Source: an uncultured Collinsella sp. | Lineage (GTDB): Bacteria; Actinomycetota; Coriobacteriia; Coriobacteriales; Coriobacteriaceae | DNA length: 24,063 nt | Direction: 5' to 3' | NCBI GenBank assembly: GCA_902491055.1 | Contig: CABUGI010000022.1 | Coordinates: 1-24,063, forward strand | In this document: piece by piece, positions 16,843 through 23,094 of the stretch | Position numbering within the stretch: the stretch's first letter is position 1 | How the letters are laid out: every line of letters begins with the position of its first letter | Program-made: the position numbers and the translations under genes | The notes under the pieces: model-generated | Told to the model about the DNA's origin: nothing | Databases searched by the model: none | What the model saw: the letters and a program-made list of their open reading frames with translations, nothing else

Positions 16843-16924
16843 AACGGTCGATTTTCACCCGCGAACGGTCTTTATACTAATTAGCAATATAAGCAACGTA
16901 TAAGACGTTATAATGACCATAACG
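16843..16924 (+). promoter_or_regulatory. Promoter/operator region of the PTS operon
   Basis: AACGGTC occurs twice (16843-16849 and 16864-16870), 21 bp apart, which is two helical turns. TATACT (16873-16878) and a perfect TATAAT (16909-16914) are candidate -10 boxes; no good -35 box goes with the latter. Half-sites ACGTATA (16896-16902), ACGTTATA (16905-16912) and CATAACG (16918-16924) overlap TATAAT and end just before the ribosome site AAAAGGAGGAGG. The layout fits a repressor covering the promoter, perhaps with an activator upstream. Confidence 0.6.
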
Positions 16925-16940
16925 AAAAGGAGGAGGCAAG

Positions 16941-17864
16941 ATGAATCAGATCATTCTCGCATCTCATGGCGGCCTGGCCGCAGGCGCCAAAGACACGCTC
17001 GAGATGGTTCTCGGCGACGTGTCGAACGTCCACGTCGTGTCGCTTGCTCGTGACGACAAGGAGCCCATCACCAATAAGGTGGACGCCATGATCGCCACGT
17101 TCAACGCGGACGACACCGTCTATGTGCTGACCGATATGCTCGGCAGCTCGGTCAACAACAACATGGTCGAGCTTTCCAAGAACGGCACGAAGTTCACGGT
17201 TGTCAGCGGTTTCAACATCCCGCTGGCGCTCACGCTCGCTATGAGCCCCGTCCCCGTCAAGGGCGCCGAGCTCGCGGCCCTCATCAACGAGGCCCGCACC
17301 GGTCTGACCAACCCCAACGCACCGGTCGAGGCCGCCGCGGCTCCCGCCAAGAAGGCTAAGGCGCCCCGTCACAGCTCCGGTCCCGCCAAGATCGTCCTCG
17401 CACGTCTTGACTACCGTCTGCTGCACGGCCAGGTCGTTTTTACCTGGACCACCAAGGTTCAGGCCGAGCGCATCATCGTCGTCGACAACGCTGCCGCCAA
17501 CGATGACATCAAGAAGGGCGCTCTTAAGCTGGCCAAGCCCCAGGGCGTGCGCCTGAACGTCTTCACCGTCGAGCGTGCCCTCGCCAAGATGGACAAGCTC
17601 AACACCCTCGGCGAGCGCGTCATGTTCGTCTTTGGTAACACTGCCGAGATGCTGCAGTTCTGCAAGGGCTACAAGCTCGACGCCATCAACCTGGGCGCCA
17701 CCGCCAACCACGACGGTGCCGACCAGGTCGGCGGCAAGGACAGCTCCGTCTTCCTCGACGCCGCCCAGAAGGCAGACGTCAACCAGCTGCTCGACATGGG
17801 CATTAAGCTCTATGTTCAGCAGACCCCTACGTATCAGAGCGTCGACATCGACGCCAAGCTGTAA
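16941..17864 (+). CDS. PTS mannose-family EIIA-EIIB fusion
   Basis: This 307-residue cytoplasmic protein relays phosphate from HPr to the incoming sugar. The IIA domain occupies about residues 1-122 with the phosphorylated His9 in ASHGG. An Ala/Pro/Lys-rich linker follows (about 123-148). The IIB domain then begins IVLARLDYRLLHGQV with phospho-His162. Both active-site histidines are present, so it should be functional. IIC and IID genes follow directly with strong ribosome sites, making a complete mannose-family system. Combined with a FrlB-type SIS enzyme at the end of the operon, the substrate is likely an Amadori compound (compare Salmonella gfrABCD), though other amino sugars are possible. 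The gene carries a very strong ribosome site AAAAGGAGGAGG. Confidence 0.93.
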   Translation: MNQIILASHGGLAAGAKDTLEMVLGDVSNVHVVSLARDDKEPITNKVDAMIATFNADDTVYVLTDMLGSSVNNNMVELSKNGTKFTVVSGFNIPLALTLAMSPVPVKGAELAALINEARTGLTNPNAPVEAAAAPAKKAKAPRHSSGPAKIVLARLDYRLLHGQVVFTWTTKVQAERIIVVDNAAANDDIKKGALKLAKPQGVRLNVFTVERALAKMDKLNTLGERVMFVFGNTAEMLQFCKGYKLDAINLGATANHDGADQVGGKDSSVFLDAAQKADVNQLLDMGIKLYVQQTPTYQSVDIDAKL

Positions 17865-17869
17865 TCAAC

Positions 17870-17883
17870 CAGGCTTTTGCCTG
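17870..17883 (+). promoter_or_regulatory. Small intercistronic hairpin IIAB/IIC
   Basis: CAGGC (17870-17874) and GCCTG (17879-17883) enclose a TTTT loop between the IIAB stop and the IIC ribosome site. It could stabilise or pace the transcript. It lacks a T-run and is not a terminator. Confidence 0.4.
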
Positions 17884-17900
17884 ACTGAAAGGAGAAGGGT

Positions 17901-18695
17901 ATGAATACGTTCATCAGTGCGGTGCTCGTCGGCCTCGTCGGCGTGTTCTGCATGTGGGACTCCCGCCTGCTCGGTCGTCTTAACTTCGAGCAGCCCCTCG
18001 TTGGCGCTACGCTCGTCGGTCTGCTGCTGGGCGATGTGCCCACCGGCCTTGCCGTCGGTGCCGCCGTCGAGCTCGTGTCCATGGGCTTGGTGCAGGTCGG
18101 CGCCGCCGTTCCGCCCGATATGGTCCTGGGCGGCATCGTGGCCGCTGCCTTTGCGTGCCTGACCGATGCTTCCGCCGAGACCGCCATGACGATCGCCATC
18201 CCGGTCGCCGTCCTGGGTCAGCTTCTCGGCATCGTGTTCCGTTCCATCATCGCCGTCCTCACCCATGTGGCAGATAACGCGATTGATAACGGAAAGTTCA
18301 AGACCGCCTACCGTATGCACATCTGCGCCGGCTCCGGTTTGTACGCCATCATGTACTTCCTGCCGATCTTCCTCGCCGTCTTTGTTGGCACCGACCTGGT
18401 TCAGGCCATCGTCAACATGGTTCCCGAGTGGCTGTCCACTGGTCTTAACGTTTCGACCAAGATCATGACCGCCTACGGCTTGGCCCTGCTGCTCACCATG
18501 ATGATCAAGAAGGGTATGACTCCGTTCCTGTTCATCGGTTTCCTGCTCGCCGCTTACCTCAACCTGTCCGTCATCGCGGTCGCTCTGATCGGTGTGTGCC
18601 TGGCTGTCGTCTTCATGGGCTTCAAGTTCAACGGTTCCCATGCAGCCGCCGGTGTCGATTCCGACTACGATCCGCTCGAAGACGACGAAGACTAA
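17901..18695 (+). CDS. PTS mannose-family EIIC permease
   Basis: This 264-residue integral membrane protein is the IIC channel component. Typical family features are the N-terminal LVGLVGVFCMWDSRLLGR, the glycine-rich QPLVGATLVGLLLGD, and AAVELVSMGLVQVGAAVPPD, followed by several hydrophobic helices. The C-terminus is short and acidic (DSDYDPLEDDED). ATG 17901 follows AAAGGAGAAGG. The stop codon overlaps the ribosome site of the IID gene, so the two are coupled. With IID it forms the transmembrane sugar-translocating complex. Specificity cannot be read from sequence alone. Confidence 0.93.
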   Translation: MNTFISAVLVGLVGVFCMWDSRLLGRLNFEQPLVGATLVGLLLGDVPTGLAVGAAVELVSMGLVQVGAAVPPDMVLGGIVAAAFACLTDASAETAMTIAIPVAVLGQLLGIVFRSIIAVLTHVADNAIDNGKFKTAYRMHICAGSGLYAIMYFLPIFLAVFVGTDLVQAIVNMVPEWLSTGLNVSTKIMTAYGLALLLTMMIKKGMTPFLFIGFLLAAYLNLSVIAVALIGVCLAVVFMGFKFNGSHAAAGVDSDYDPLEDDED

Positions 18696-18708
18696 GGAGG
18701 AACACACT

Positions 18709-19542
18709 ATGGCAACCGCAACCAAGGACGTGTCCCTGAACAAGAAGGTCAGCCAGTTCTTCTGGCGCTCCTGGGCCATCCAGGCCTCTTGGAACTACGA
18801 GCGTCAGATGAACATGGGCTTCCTCTACGGTATGGTTCCCACGCTCGATCGCCTCTATCCGGACGAGTCCGACCCCAAGCAGCTTGCTGCTAAGAAAGAG
18901 GCTTACCACCGTCACATGGCGTTCTACAACTGCACCCCGCAGACGAGCGCTTTCATCCTGGGCCTCGCCGCCTCCATGGAGGAGGAGTACGCCAAGGATC
19001 CCGAGAACTTCAACCCCGATTCGATTAACGCGGTCAAGACCTCCCTTATGGGCCCGCTTTCCGGCATCGGTGACTCCTTCTTCCAGGGCACCATCCGCGT
19101 TATCGCCTTTGGCTTGGGCGTTCAGCTGGCTCAGCAGGGCTCCATCATGGGCCCGATCCTGGCCCTTCTCATCTCCATCGTCCCCTCCGTGCTGATTACT
19201 TGGTTCGCAGCCAAGATGGGCTATCAGGGCGGCCACGAGTACCTGAGCAAGCTTCAGGGCGGCGACCTCATGGAGAAGCTCATGTATGTCTGCGGCATCG
19301 TGGGTCTTATGTCCGTGGGCGGCATGATCGCCACGCTGATCGGCGCCACCACCCCGCTGCAGTTCGCTGACGGCACCGTCGTTATCCAGGACATCCTGGA
19401 CGGCATGATGCCCCAGATGATCTCACTTGGCCTCACCGGCCTTATGTACTGGCTCATCAAGAAGAACGTCAACACCGGTTGGCTTCTCGTGATCGCCATT
19501 GTGGGCGGCATCGCCCTCTCCGCGGTCGGCATCCTGGCCTAG
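18709..19542 (+). CDS. PTS mannose-family EIID component
   Basis: This 277-residue membrane protein is the IID partner of IIC. The N-terminal soluble part contains the family motif RQMNMGFLYGMVPTLDRLYP, then TSLMGPLSGIGDSFFQGTIR, and the C-terminal half holds the membrane helices. ATG 18709 is chosen because AAGGAGG (18694-18700) overlaps the stop of IIC; in-frame codons upstream to 18592 lie inside IIC. It is followed by about 200 bp with two hairpins before the SIS2 gene, still in the same orientation and apparently the same operon. Recent work shows IIC-IID of this family can also serve as phage or bacteriocin receptors, which may bear on selection here. Confidence 0.93.
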   Translation: MATATKDVSLNKKVSQFFWRSWAIQASWNYERQMNMGFLYGMVPTLDRLYPDESDPKQLAAKKEAYHRHMAFYNCTPQTSAFILGLAASMEEEYAKDPENFNPDSINAVKTSLMGPLSGIGDSFFQGTIRVIAFGLGVQLAQQGSIMGPILALLISIVPSVLITWFAAKMGYQGGHEYLSKLQGGDLMEKLMYVCGIVGLMSVGGMIATLIGATTPLQFADGTVVIQDILDGMMPQMISLGLTGLMYWLIKKNVNTGWLLVIAIVGGIALSAVGILA

Positions 19543-19576
19543 TCGCGACTAAGCGCCTAACCGCTTTCCCCCGGGG

Positions 19577-19607
19577 GCCTGCCTGGCATCCCATACCCCA
19601 GGCAGGC
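19577..19607 (+). promoter_or_regulatory. Intercistronic GC hairpin between IID and SIS2
   Basis: GCCTGCCTGG (19577-19586) pairs perfectly with CCAGGCAGGC (19598-19607) across an 11-base loop. The following TTCCATCCCC is not a good T-run, so partial termination or RNA processing that separates SIS2 from the PTS message is more likely than full termination. Confidence 0.6.
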
Positions 19608-19620
19608 TTCCATCCCCAAA

Positions 19621-19651
19621 ATGCGACAATGGGACAGTCCCTTTGTCGCAT
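19621..19651. repeat. 31-base GGGACAGTCCC palindrome
   Basis: ATGCGACAA (19621-19629) and TTGTCGCAT (19643-19651) pair perfectly. Inside, after one T-T mismatch, GGGAC and GTCCC pair around a single A. The core matches the GGGGACAG motifs at 15479-15510 and 13335, so this is probably a REP-like unit inserted within the operon. Confidence 0.7.
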
Positions 19652-19741
19652 CCTCAATGGGCCGGCGACTCGGTCCAAACCACGGTAACCCTGCGAGCGC
19701 CCGGCAATGTGGCGCCGCAAAAAATGAAAGGAATGTGTCAG

Positions 19742-20725
19742 ATGTACGAGATCGACCTTAACCTCCCTAAGCAGATCGTCGCTGACGTCCTGTCCAACCA
19801 CGAGATCCACAGCGTCGCCTTCGTCGGCTGCGGTGCCTCCATGTCCGACCTTTACCCCGCCAAGTACTTCCTGGCCAACAACACGGACAAGCTGAACGTT
19901 CAGATCTTCACCGCTAACGAGTTCAACTACGACACGCCTTCCTGGGTCAACGAGCACACCTTCGTGATCACCTGCTCCCTCGGTGGCTCCACGCCCGAGA
20001 CCGTCGAGGCCAACAAGACCGCCAAGAAGCACAACTGCCCGGTCGTCTCCCTTACCAACAAGGCTGGCTCCGCTCTGACCGTCGACGCTGACTACGTCAT
20101 CGTTCACGGCTTCCACGCCAACTTCGCTGCCAAGTGCGAGAAGCCCGGCTATGCCATCGCTCTTGCTCTCGAGATCCTTCAGCAGACCGAGGGTTATGAC
20201 CACTACGAGGACATGATCACCGGCCTCACCAACGTCTTCGAGCTCTGCGAGAACGCCGCTCAGTCCTGCAAGAAACTCGCCAAGAAGTTCGCCGAGGACT
20301 TCAAGGACGACAAGATGATCTACTTCATGGCTTCCGGTGCCTCCGAGAAGATGGCTTATTCTCACGCTGCCTTCCTGTTCACCGAGATGCAGTGGATCGA
20401 CGCCGCCGCCTACAACACCGGCGAGTACTTCCACGGCCCGTTCGAGGTTTCCACCGAGGGTAAGCCCTACGTCTTCTTCATGTCCGATGGCGCTACCCGT
20501 CCGATGGACGCCCGCGCCCTCACCTTCCTTGAGCGCATGGGCGCCAAGGTCGCTCTGATCGACTCCAAGGACTACGGCCTGGCTGACGCCGTGCCCGCGA
20601 GCGTCGTCACCTACTTCAACCCGCTGCTGCACCTCGCCGTTATGCGCGAGTACGGCAACCAGATCGCCGAGGCCCGTCAGCATCCGCTGACCATGCGTCG
20701 CTACATGTGGAAGCTTTCCTACTAA
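19742..20725 (+). CDS. SIS-domain deglycase 2 (FrlB-like) of the PTS operon
   Basis: This 327-residue two-SIS-domain protein is homologous to SIS1. The phosphate loop is GCGASMSD (29-36). Glu215 in TEMQWIDA and His231 in GEYFHGPFE are 16 apart and match the expected catalytic pair. The C-terminus RRYMWKLSY is the FrlB-type ending. As last gene after IIAB-IIC-IID, it should process the phosphorylated sugar delivered by the PTS, most likely an Amadori 6-phosphate giving glucose 6-phosphate plus lysine or another amine. ATG 19742 follows GAAAGGA. A good terminator lies 35 bp after the stop, ending the operon. Whether it acts on fructoselysine, glucoselysine or a different conjugate cannot be told. 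Confidence 0.86.
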   Translation: MYEIDLNLPKQIVADVLSNHEIHSVAFVGCGASMSDLYPAKYFLANNTDKLNVQIFTANEFNYDTPSWVNEHTFVITCSLGGSTPETVEANKTAKKHNCPVVSLTNKAGSALTVDADYVIVHGFHANFAAKCEKPGYAIALALEILQQTEGYDHYEDMITGLTNVFELCENAAQSCKKLAKKFAEDFKDDKMIYFMASGASEKMAYSHAAFLFTEMQWIDAAAYNTGEYFHGPFEVSTEGKPYVFFMSDGATRPMDARALTFLERMGAKVALIDSKDYGLADAVPASVVTYFNPLLHLAVMREYGNQIAEARQHPLTMRRYMWKLSY

Positions 20726-20727
20726 TC

Positions 20728-20745
20728 ACAAGTAAGTAGACCTTA
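20728..20745. repeat. Arm-like fragment of the 119-bp inverted-end element
   Basis: ACAAGTAAGTAGACCTTA closely matches the outward-facing end of the 119-bp element at 21612-21730, whose reverse-complement reads ACAAGTGAGTAGACTTTA (two differences in 18). It sits three bases after the SIS2 stop and has no partner arm nearby. Confidence 0.45.
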
Positions 20746-20759
20746 CGGGTTGATTGAGA

Positions 20760-20792
20760 GGGGATGGGGTTTGCGCCCCGTCCCCTTTTTTT
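20760..20792 (+). terminator. Rho-independent terminator of the PTS-SIS2 operon
   Basis: GGGGATGGGG (20760-20769) pairs with CCCCGTCCCC (20776-20785), with one T-G wobble and a 6-base loop, followed by seven T (20786-20792). Confidence 0.94.
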
Positions 20793-20825
20793 CTCTGGGG
20801 AGGGCGTGTCTGTCGCGTCGCAAAT

Positions 20826-20870
20826 CCCAGATAAAACCTACCAAAATAAACCTGACCCTTTTTGGCAGGT
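20826..20870. repeat. Short hairpin repeat, copy 2
   Basis: CCTACCAAAA (20837-20846) pairs with TTTTGGCAGG (20860-20869) with one mismatch. The first 22 bases, beginning CCCAGATAAAACC, are identical to copy 3 at 22959-22980. It ends two bases before the ribosome site GGGAGGAG of the HAD gene, so the fold could affect its translation. Confidence 0.8.
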
Positions 20871-20884
20871 GGGAGGAGATGCGT

Positions 20885-21514
20885 ATGATCAAGGCAGTGC
20901 TGTTTGATATGGACGGCGTGCTGGTCGATACCGAGTGGTTCTACAACCGTCGTCGCGTGGCGTTTATGGAGGAGAAGGGCTTCCACTTTGACGAGATCCC
21001 CGATCTTTCGGGGTCTAACGAGCCTGCCATTTGGGAGGCGCTGGTGCCCGACGATGTTGAGCTGCGCGAGCGTCTGCGCGTGGAGTACAAGCAGGTCTAT
21101 AGCCCGGACCATCCCGTTCCGTATGCCGAGCTGCTCAACGAGCAGACGGAGCCGGTGATGCGCGCACTGCACGAGCGCGGCGTGAAGTGTGCCATCGCGA
21201 GCTCGTCCTATCGCGAGTTGATCGACGAGCTGGTGGAGATTGCCGGTATCCCCGACGTGCTGGACTACACCATCAGCGGTCACGAGTGCAGTGCGTTTAA
21301 GCCCGACCCCGAGATCTACCTGCGTGCCATGGAGGCGCTGGGGGTGGAGCCTGCCGAGTGCCTGGTTATCGAGGATTCGCCTTTGGGGATCGAGGCTGGC
21401 AAACGTTCCGGCGCCCGCGTCCTGGCACTGCGTCCGCACGAGGGCGTCAACCTCGATCAATCGCGAGCCGATGCCGTTATTGATAATCTGACCGATATTT
21501 TGGCCGCTTTGTAG
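20885..21514 (+). CDS. HAD-superfamily phosphatase/phosphoglucomutase-like
   Basis: This 209-residue protein has all four HAD motifs: DMDGVLVDT (nucleophile D8, acid D10), AIASSS (S106), FKPDPE (K139), and the metal-binding IEDS (E163, D164). A helical cap lies between motifs I and II, as in the beta-phosphoglucomutase/CbbY subgroup. Substrates of this subgroup are small sugar phosphates. Its place beside the PTS-deglycase operon suggests dephosphorylation or isomerisation of a sugar phosphate, but a terminator separates it, so it is a distinct transcript. ATG 20885 is chosen since GGGAGGAG (20871-20878) is six bases away; an ATG at 20879 touches that site. Confidence 0.87.
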   Translation: MIKAVLFDMDGVLVDTEWFYNRRRVAFMEEKGFHFDEIPDLSGSNEPAIWEALVPDDVELRERLRVEYKQVYSPDHPVPYAELLNEQTEPVMRALHERGVKCAIASSSYRELIDELVEIAGIPDVLDYTISGHECSAFKPDPEIYLRAMEALGVEPAECLVIEDSPLGIEAGKRSGARVLALRPHEGVNLDQSRADAVIDNLTDILAAL

Positions 21515-21517
21515 TGT

Positions 21518-21565
21518 CAATCCGCCGCGAGAAGCACTGATTCACGCGTCTTTTGCTGCGGATTG
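21518..21565 (+). promoter_or_regulatory. Long-loop hairpin after the HAD gene
   Basis: CAATCCGC (21518-21525) pairs perfectly with GCGGATTG (21558-21565), and CGCG boxes inside can extend the fold. It lies right after the HAD stop and may act as a weak terminator, although the T-rich stretch after it is interrupted. Confidence 0.4.
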
Positions 21566-21611
21566 GCTTAATTTGTCATCTATTTGGATCCGTTTGGCTT
21601 CGATTCGGACT

Positions 21612-21730
21612 AAGTGAGTAGACTTTTTGGTGCAGGACGAGCACAAAGCGCATCTGCTCTAGTAAAACCGCAGGTCACAGGGGTGGCGGTTTTGGGTGTG
21701 CTCTGCAGGTCGCTTAAAGTCTACTCACTT
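21612..21730. repeat. 119-bp element with 15-bp perfect inverted ends
   Basis: AAGTGAGTAGACTTT (21612-21626) and AAAGTCTACTCACTT (21716-21730) are perfect inverted repeats. Inside are two further stems, GAGCACA/TGTGCTC (21639-21645, 21697-21703) and AAAACCGC/GCGGTTTT (21664-21671, 21686-21693). There is no open frame of note. The form fits a small non-autonomous mobile element or a folded RNA. No clear target duplication was seen. It fills much of the 21515-21868 gap. Confidence 0.75.
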
Positions 21731-21814
21731 GTAATTTGGGCCTTTGGTCGTGGGGTTGCTGGTCCCGCTTTGGTTGTCGAGAGAGGGTGAATTGAAGCGT
21801 CCCCGCACGCTCCA

Positions 21815-21823
21815 TGTTACAAT
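21815..21823 (+). promoter_or_regulatory. Extended -10 promoter of the YitT-type gene
   Basis: TGTTACAAT is an extended -10 box (TG, one base, TACAAT). A TTGAAG at 21792-21797 is 20 bases upstream, longer than ideal, which the extended -10 can compensate. The predicted start of transcription is about 40 bases before the GTG codon. Confidence 0.55.
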
Positions 21824-21868
21824 CGCGGACATATCCCACAACTACATCTGCCTTCGAAAGGAGCCTGC

Positions 21869-22876
21869 GTGGCGAACGCCATCGATCGGCTCACGGACCG
21901 AGTGCTCGTGCTCGGCCGCCTCACCATCGTCCGCCGCGCCATTACTGCTGTGGCGGTCACCATTTCCGCCGTTCTCCAGACATTTCTGATCCAGGCGTTC
22001 ATTCAGCCCGCCGACCTGCTTCCGAGCGGTCTTACCGGCGTCGCGGTCCTGCTCGATCGCGTTACCTCGCTGGGTGGCGTTCATATCGACATCTCGCTCG
22101 GCATGCTCGCGCTCAACATCCCCGTGGCGCTCCTATGTTGGAGCGGCATTAGCAAGCGCTTCGTCATCTTCTCGATGATGCAGGTCGTGCTCTCGTCGCT
22201 GTTCCTCAACGTCTTTCACTTCGCTCCATTTTTGGGCGACAAGATCATGCTCATCATTTTTGGCGGCGTGGTCTCGGGTCTGGGCGCTGCCATCGCACTT
22301 AAATCCGGCGCATCCACCGGCGGCACCGACTTTATCGCGCTGTGGGTTTCCAACCACACGGGCAAGACCATCTGGGGCGTCATCTTTGGTTTCAACTGCT
22401 TTATCCTGGCGATCTTTGGCTTTATGTTTGGCTGGGACAAGGCGGCGTATTCCATCGTGTTCCAGTTTATTTCGACCAAGACCATCGACAGTTTCTATCG
22501 TCGCTACGATCGCGTGACGCTGCAGATCACGACGCGTAAGGCAGACGAGGTCATGACTGCCTACGTAAACCATTTTCAGCACGGCATTAGCTGCGCCGAG
22601 GTCGTCGGCGGATACAGCCGCGAAAAGATGTACCTGCTGAACACCGTTGTTTCGACCTACGAGAGCCAGGACATTATCAAGTTGGTGTGCGACGTTGATC
22701 CCGGCGCCGTGATCAACGTGTTCCACACGCTCAACTTTGTGGGCGGCTGGTGGGGCGGTCATGTCGACGAGCCCATGCCCACGGCCGTTCCCGATCCCGA
22801 CAAGCCCGCACGCATGGCCAGCAGGCAGGCGCGCCTCAGCGAACAGGACAGCCTGCAGCAGGACGACGGCAAGTAG
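21869..22876 (+). CDS. YitT family membrane protein (DUF161/DUF2179)
   Basis: This 335-residue protein begins with about six membrane segments and contains the YitT family signatures PSGLTGVAVLLDR and GGVVSGLGAAIALKSGASTGG followed by TDFIALW. After about residue 200 comes the soluble DUF2179 domain (DRVTLQITTRKADEV, then a GGYSREKMYLLNTVVS stretch). The family is widespread in Firmicutes and Actinobacteria, but its transport substrate or function is not established. The start is GTG 21869, after AAAGGAG (21857-21863). The C-terminal 40 residues are polar and rich in Gln and Asp, and not conserved. It has its own promoter and terminator, so a link to the deglycase genes is not clear. Confidence 0.9.
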   Translation: MANAIDRLTDRVLVLGRLTIVRRAITAVAVTISAVLQTFLIQAFIQPADLLPSGLTGVAVLLDRVTSLGGVHIDISLGMLALNIPVALLCWSGISKRFVIFSMMQVVLSSLFLNVFHFAPFLGDKIMLIIFGGVVSGLGAAIALKSGASTGGTDFIALWVSNHTGKTIWGVIFGFNCFILAIFGFMFGWDKAAYSIVFQFISTKTIDSFYRRYDRVTLQITTRKADEVMTAYVNHFQHGISCAEVVGGYSREKMYLLNTVVSTYESQDIIKLVCDVDPGAVINVFHTLNFVGGWWGGHVDEPMPTAVPDPDKPARMASRQARLSEQDSLQQDDGK

Positions 22877-22916
22877 GGTATTGGCATTTTGCCGGTCCTG
22901 CGCAACCCATCCGAAC

Positions 22917-22957
22917 GAGCCCCCCGAAAGCCCCGTTGCTTTCGAGGGCTCTCGTTT
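22917..22957 (+). terminator. Terminator after the YitT-type gene
   Basis: GAGCCC (22917-22922) and CGAAAGC (22925-22931) pair with GCTTTCG (22938-22944) and GGGCTC (22946-22951), with a small internal bulge. TCGTTTG follows, a modest T-run. Confidence 0.75.
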
Positions 22958-22958
22958 G

Positions 22959-23003
22959 CCCAGATAAAACCTACCAAAATGAAGCTGTCGCTTTTTGGTA
23001 GGG
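22959..23003. repeat. Short hairpin repeat, copy 3
   Basis: CCTACCAAAA (22970-22979) pairs perfectly with TTTTGGTAGG (22993-23002). Its first 22 bases are identical to those of copy 2. The loop differs (TGAAGCTGTCGC against TAAACCTGACCC), so stem and flank are conserved more than the loop. Confidence 0.8.
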
Positions 23004-23044
23004 AGGGTGTATCGTTTTATCAATATGAGGTAACATGAAACTAG

Positions 23045-23058
23045 ACGTTATATACGTA
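23045..23058. promoter_or_regulatory. ACGTTATATACGT operator before gntR2
   Basis: ACGTTATATACGTA is a near-palindrome with ACGT at both ends and a TATAT centre, about 37 bases before the gntR2 start. The same half-sites occur before the PTS operon (16896-16924) and the EamA gene (15618-15637). It is most simply explained as an autoregulatory site of GntR2. Confidence 0.6.
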
Positions 23059-23094
23059 TTAGAAATTTAGCTATTTTGATAAGAGTGATCAGAT

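Noticed and set aside
18592..18708. Longer start for the IID gene
   Set aside because: It lies within the IIC coding frame, and AAGGAGG clearly marks ATG 18709.
21744..21989. Short forward open frame before the YitT-type gene
   Set aside because: It overlaps the YitT start out of frame and spans its promoter, and the product has no domain.
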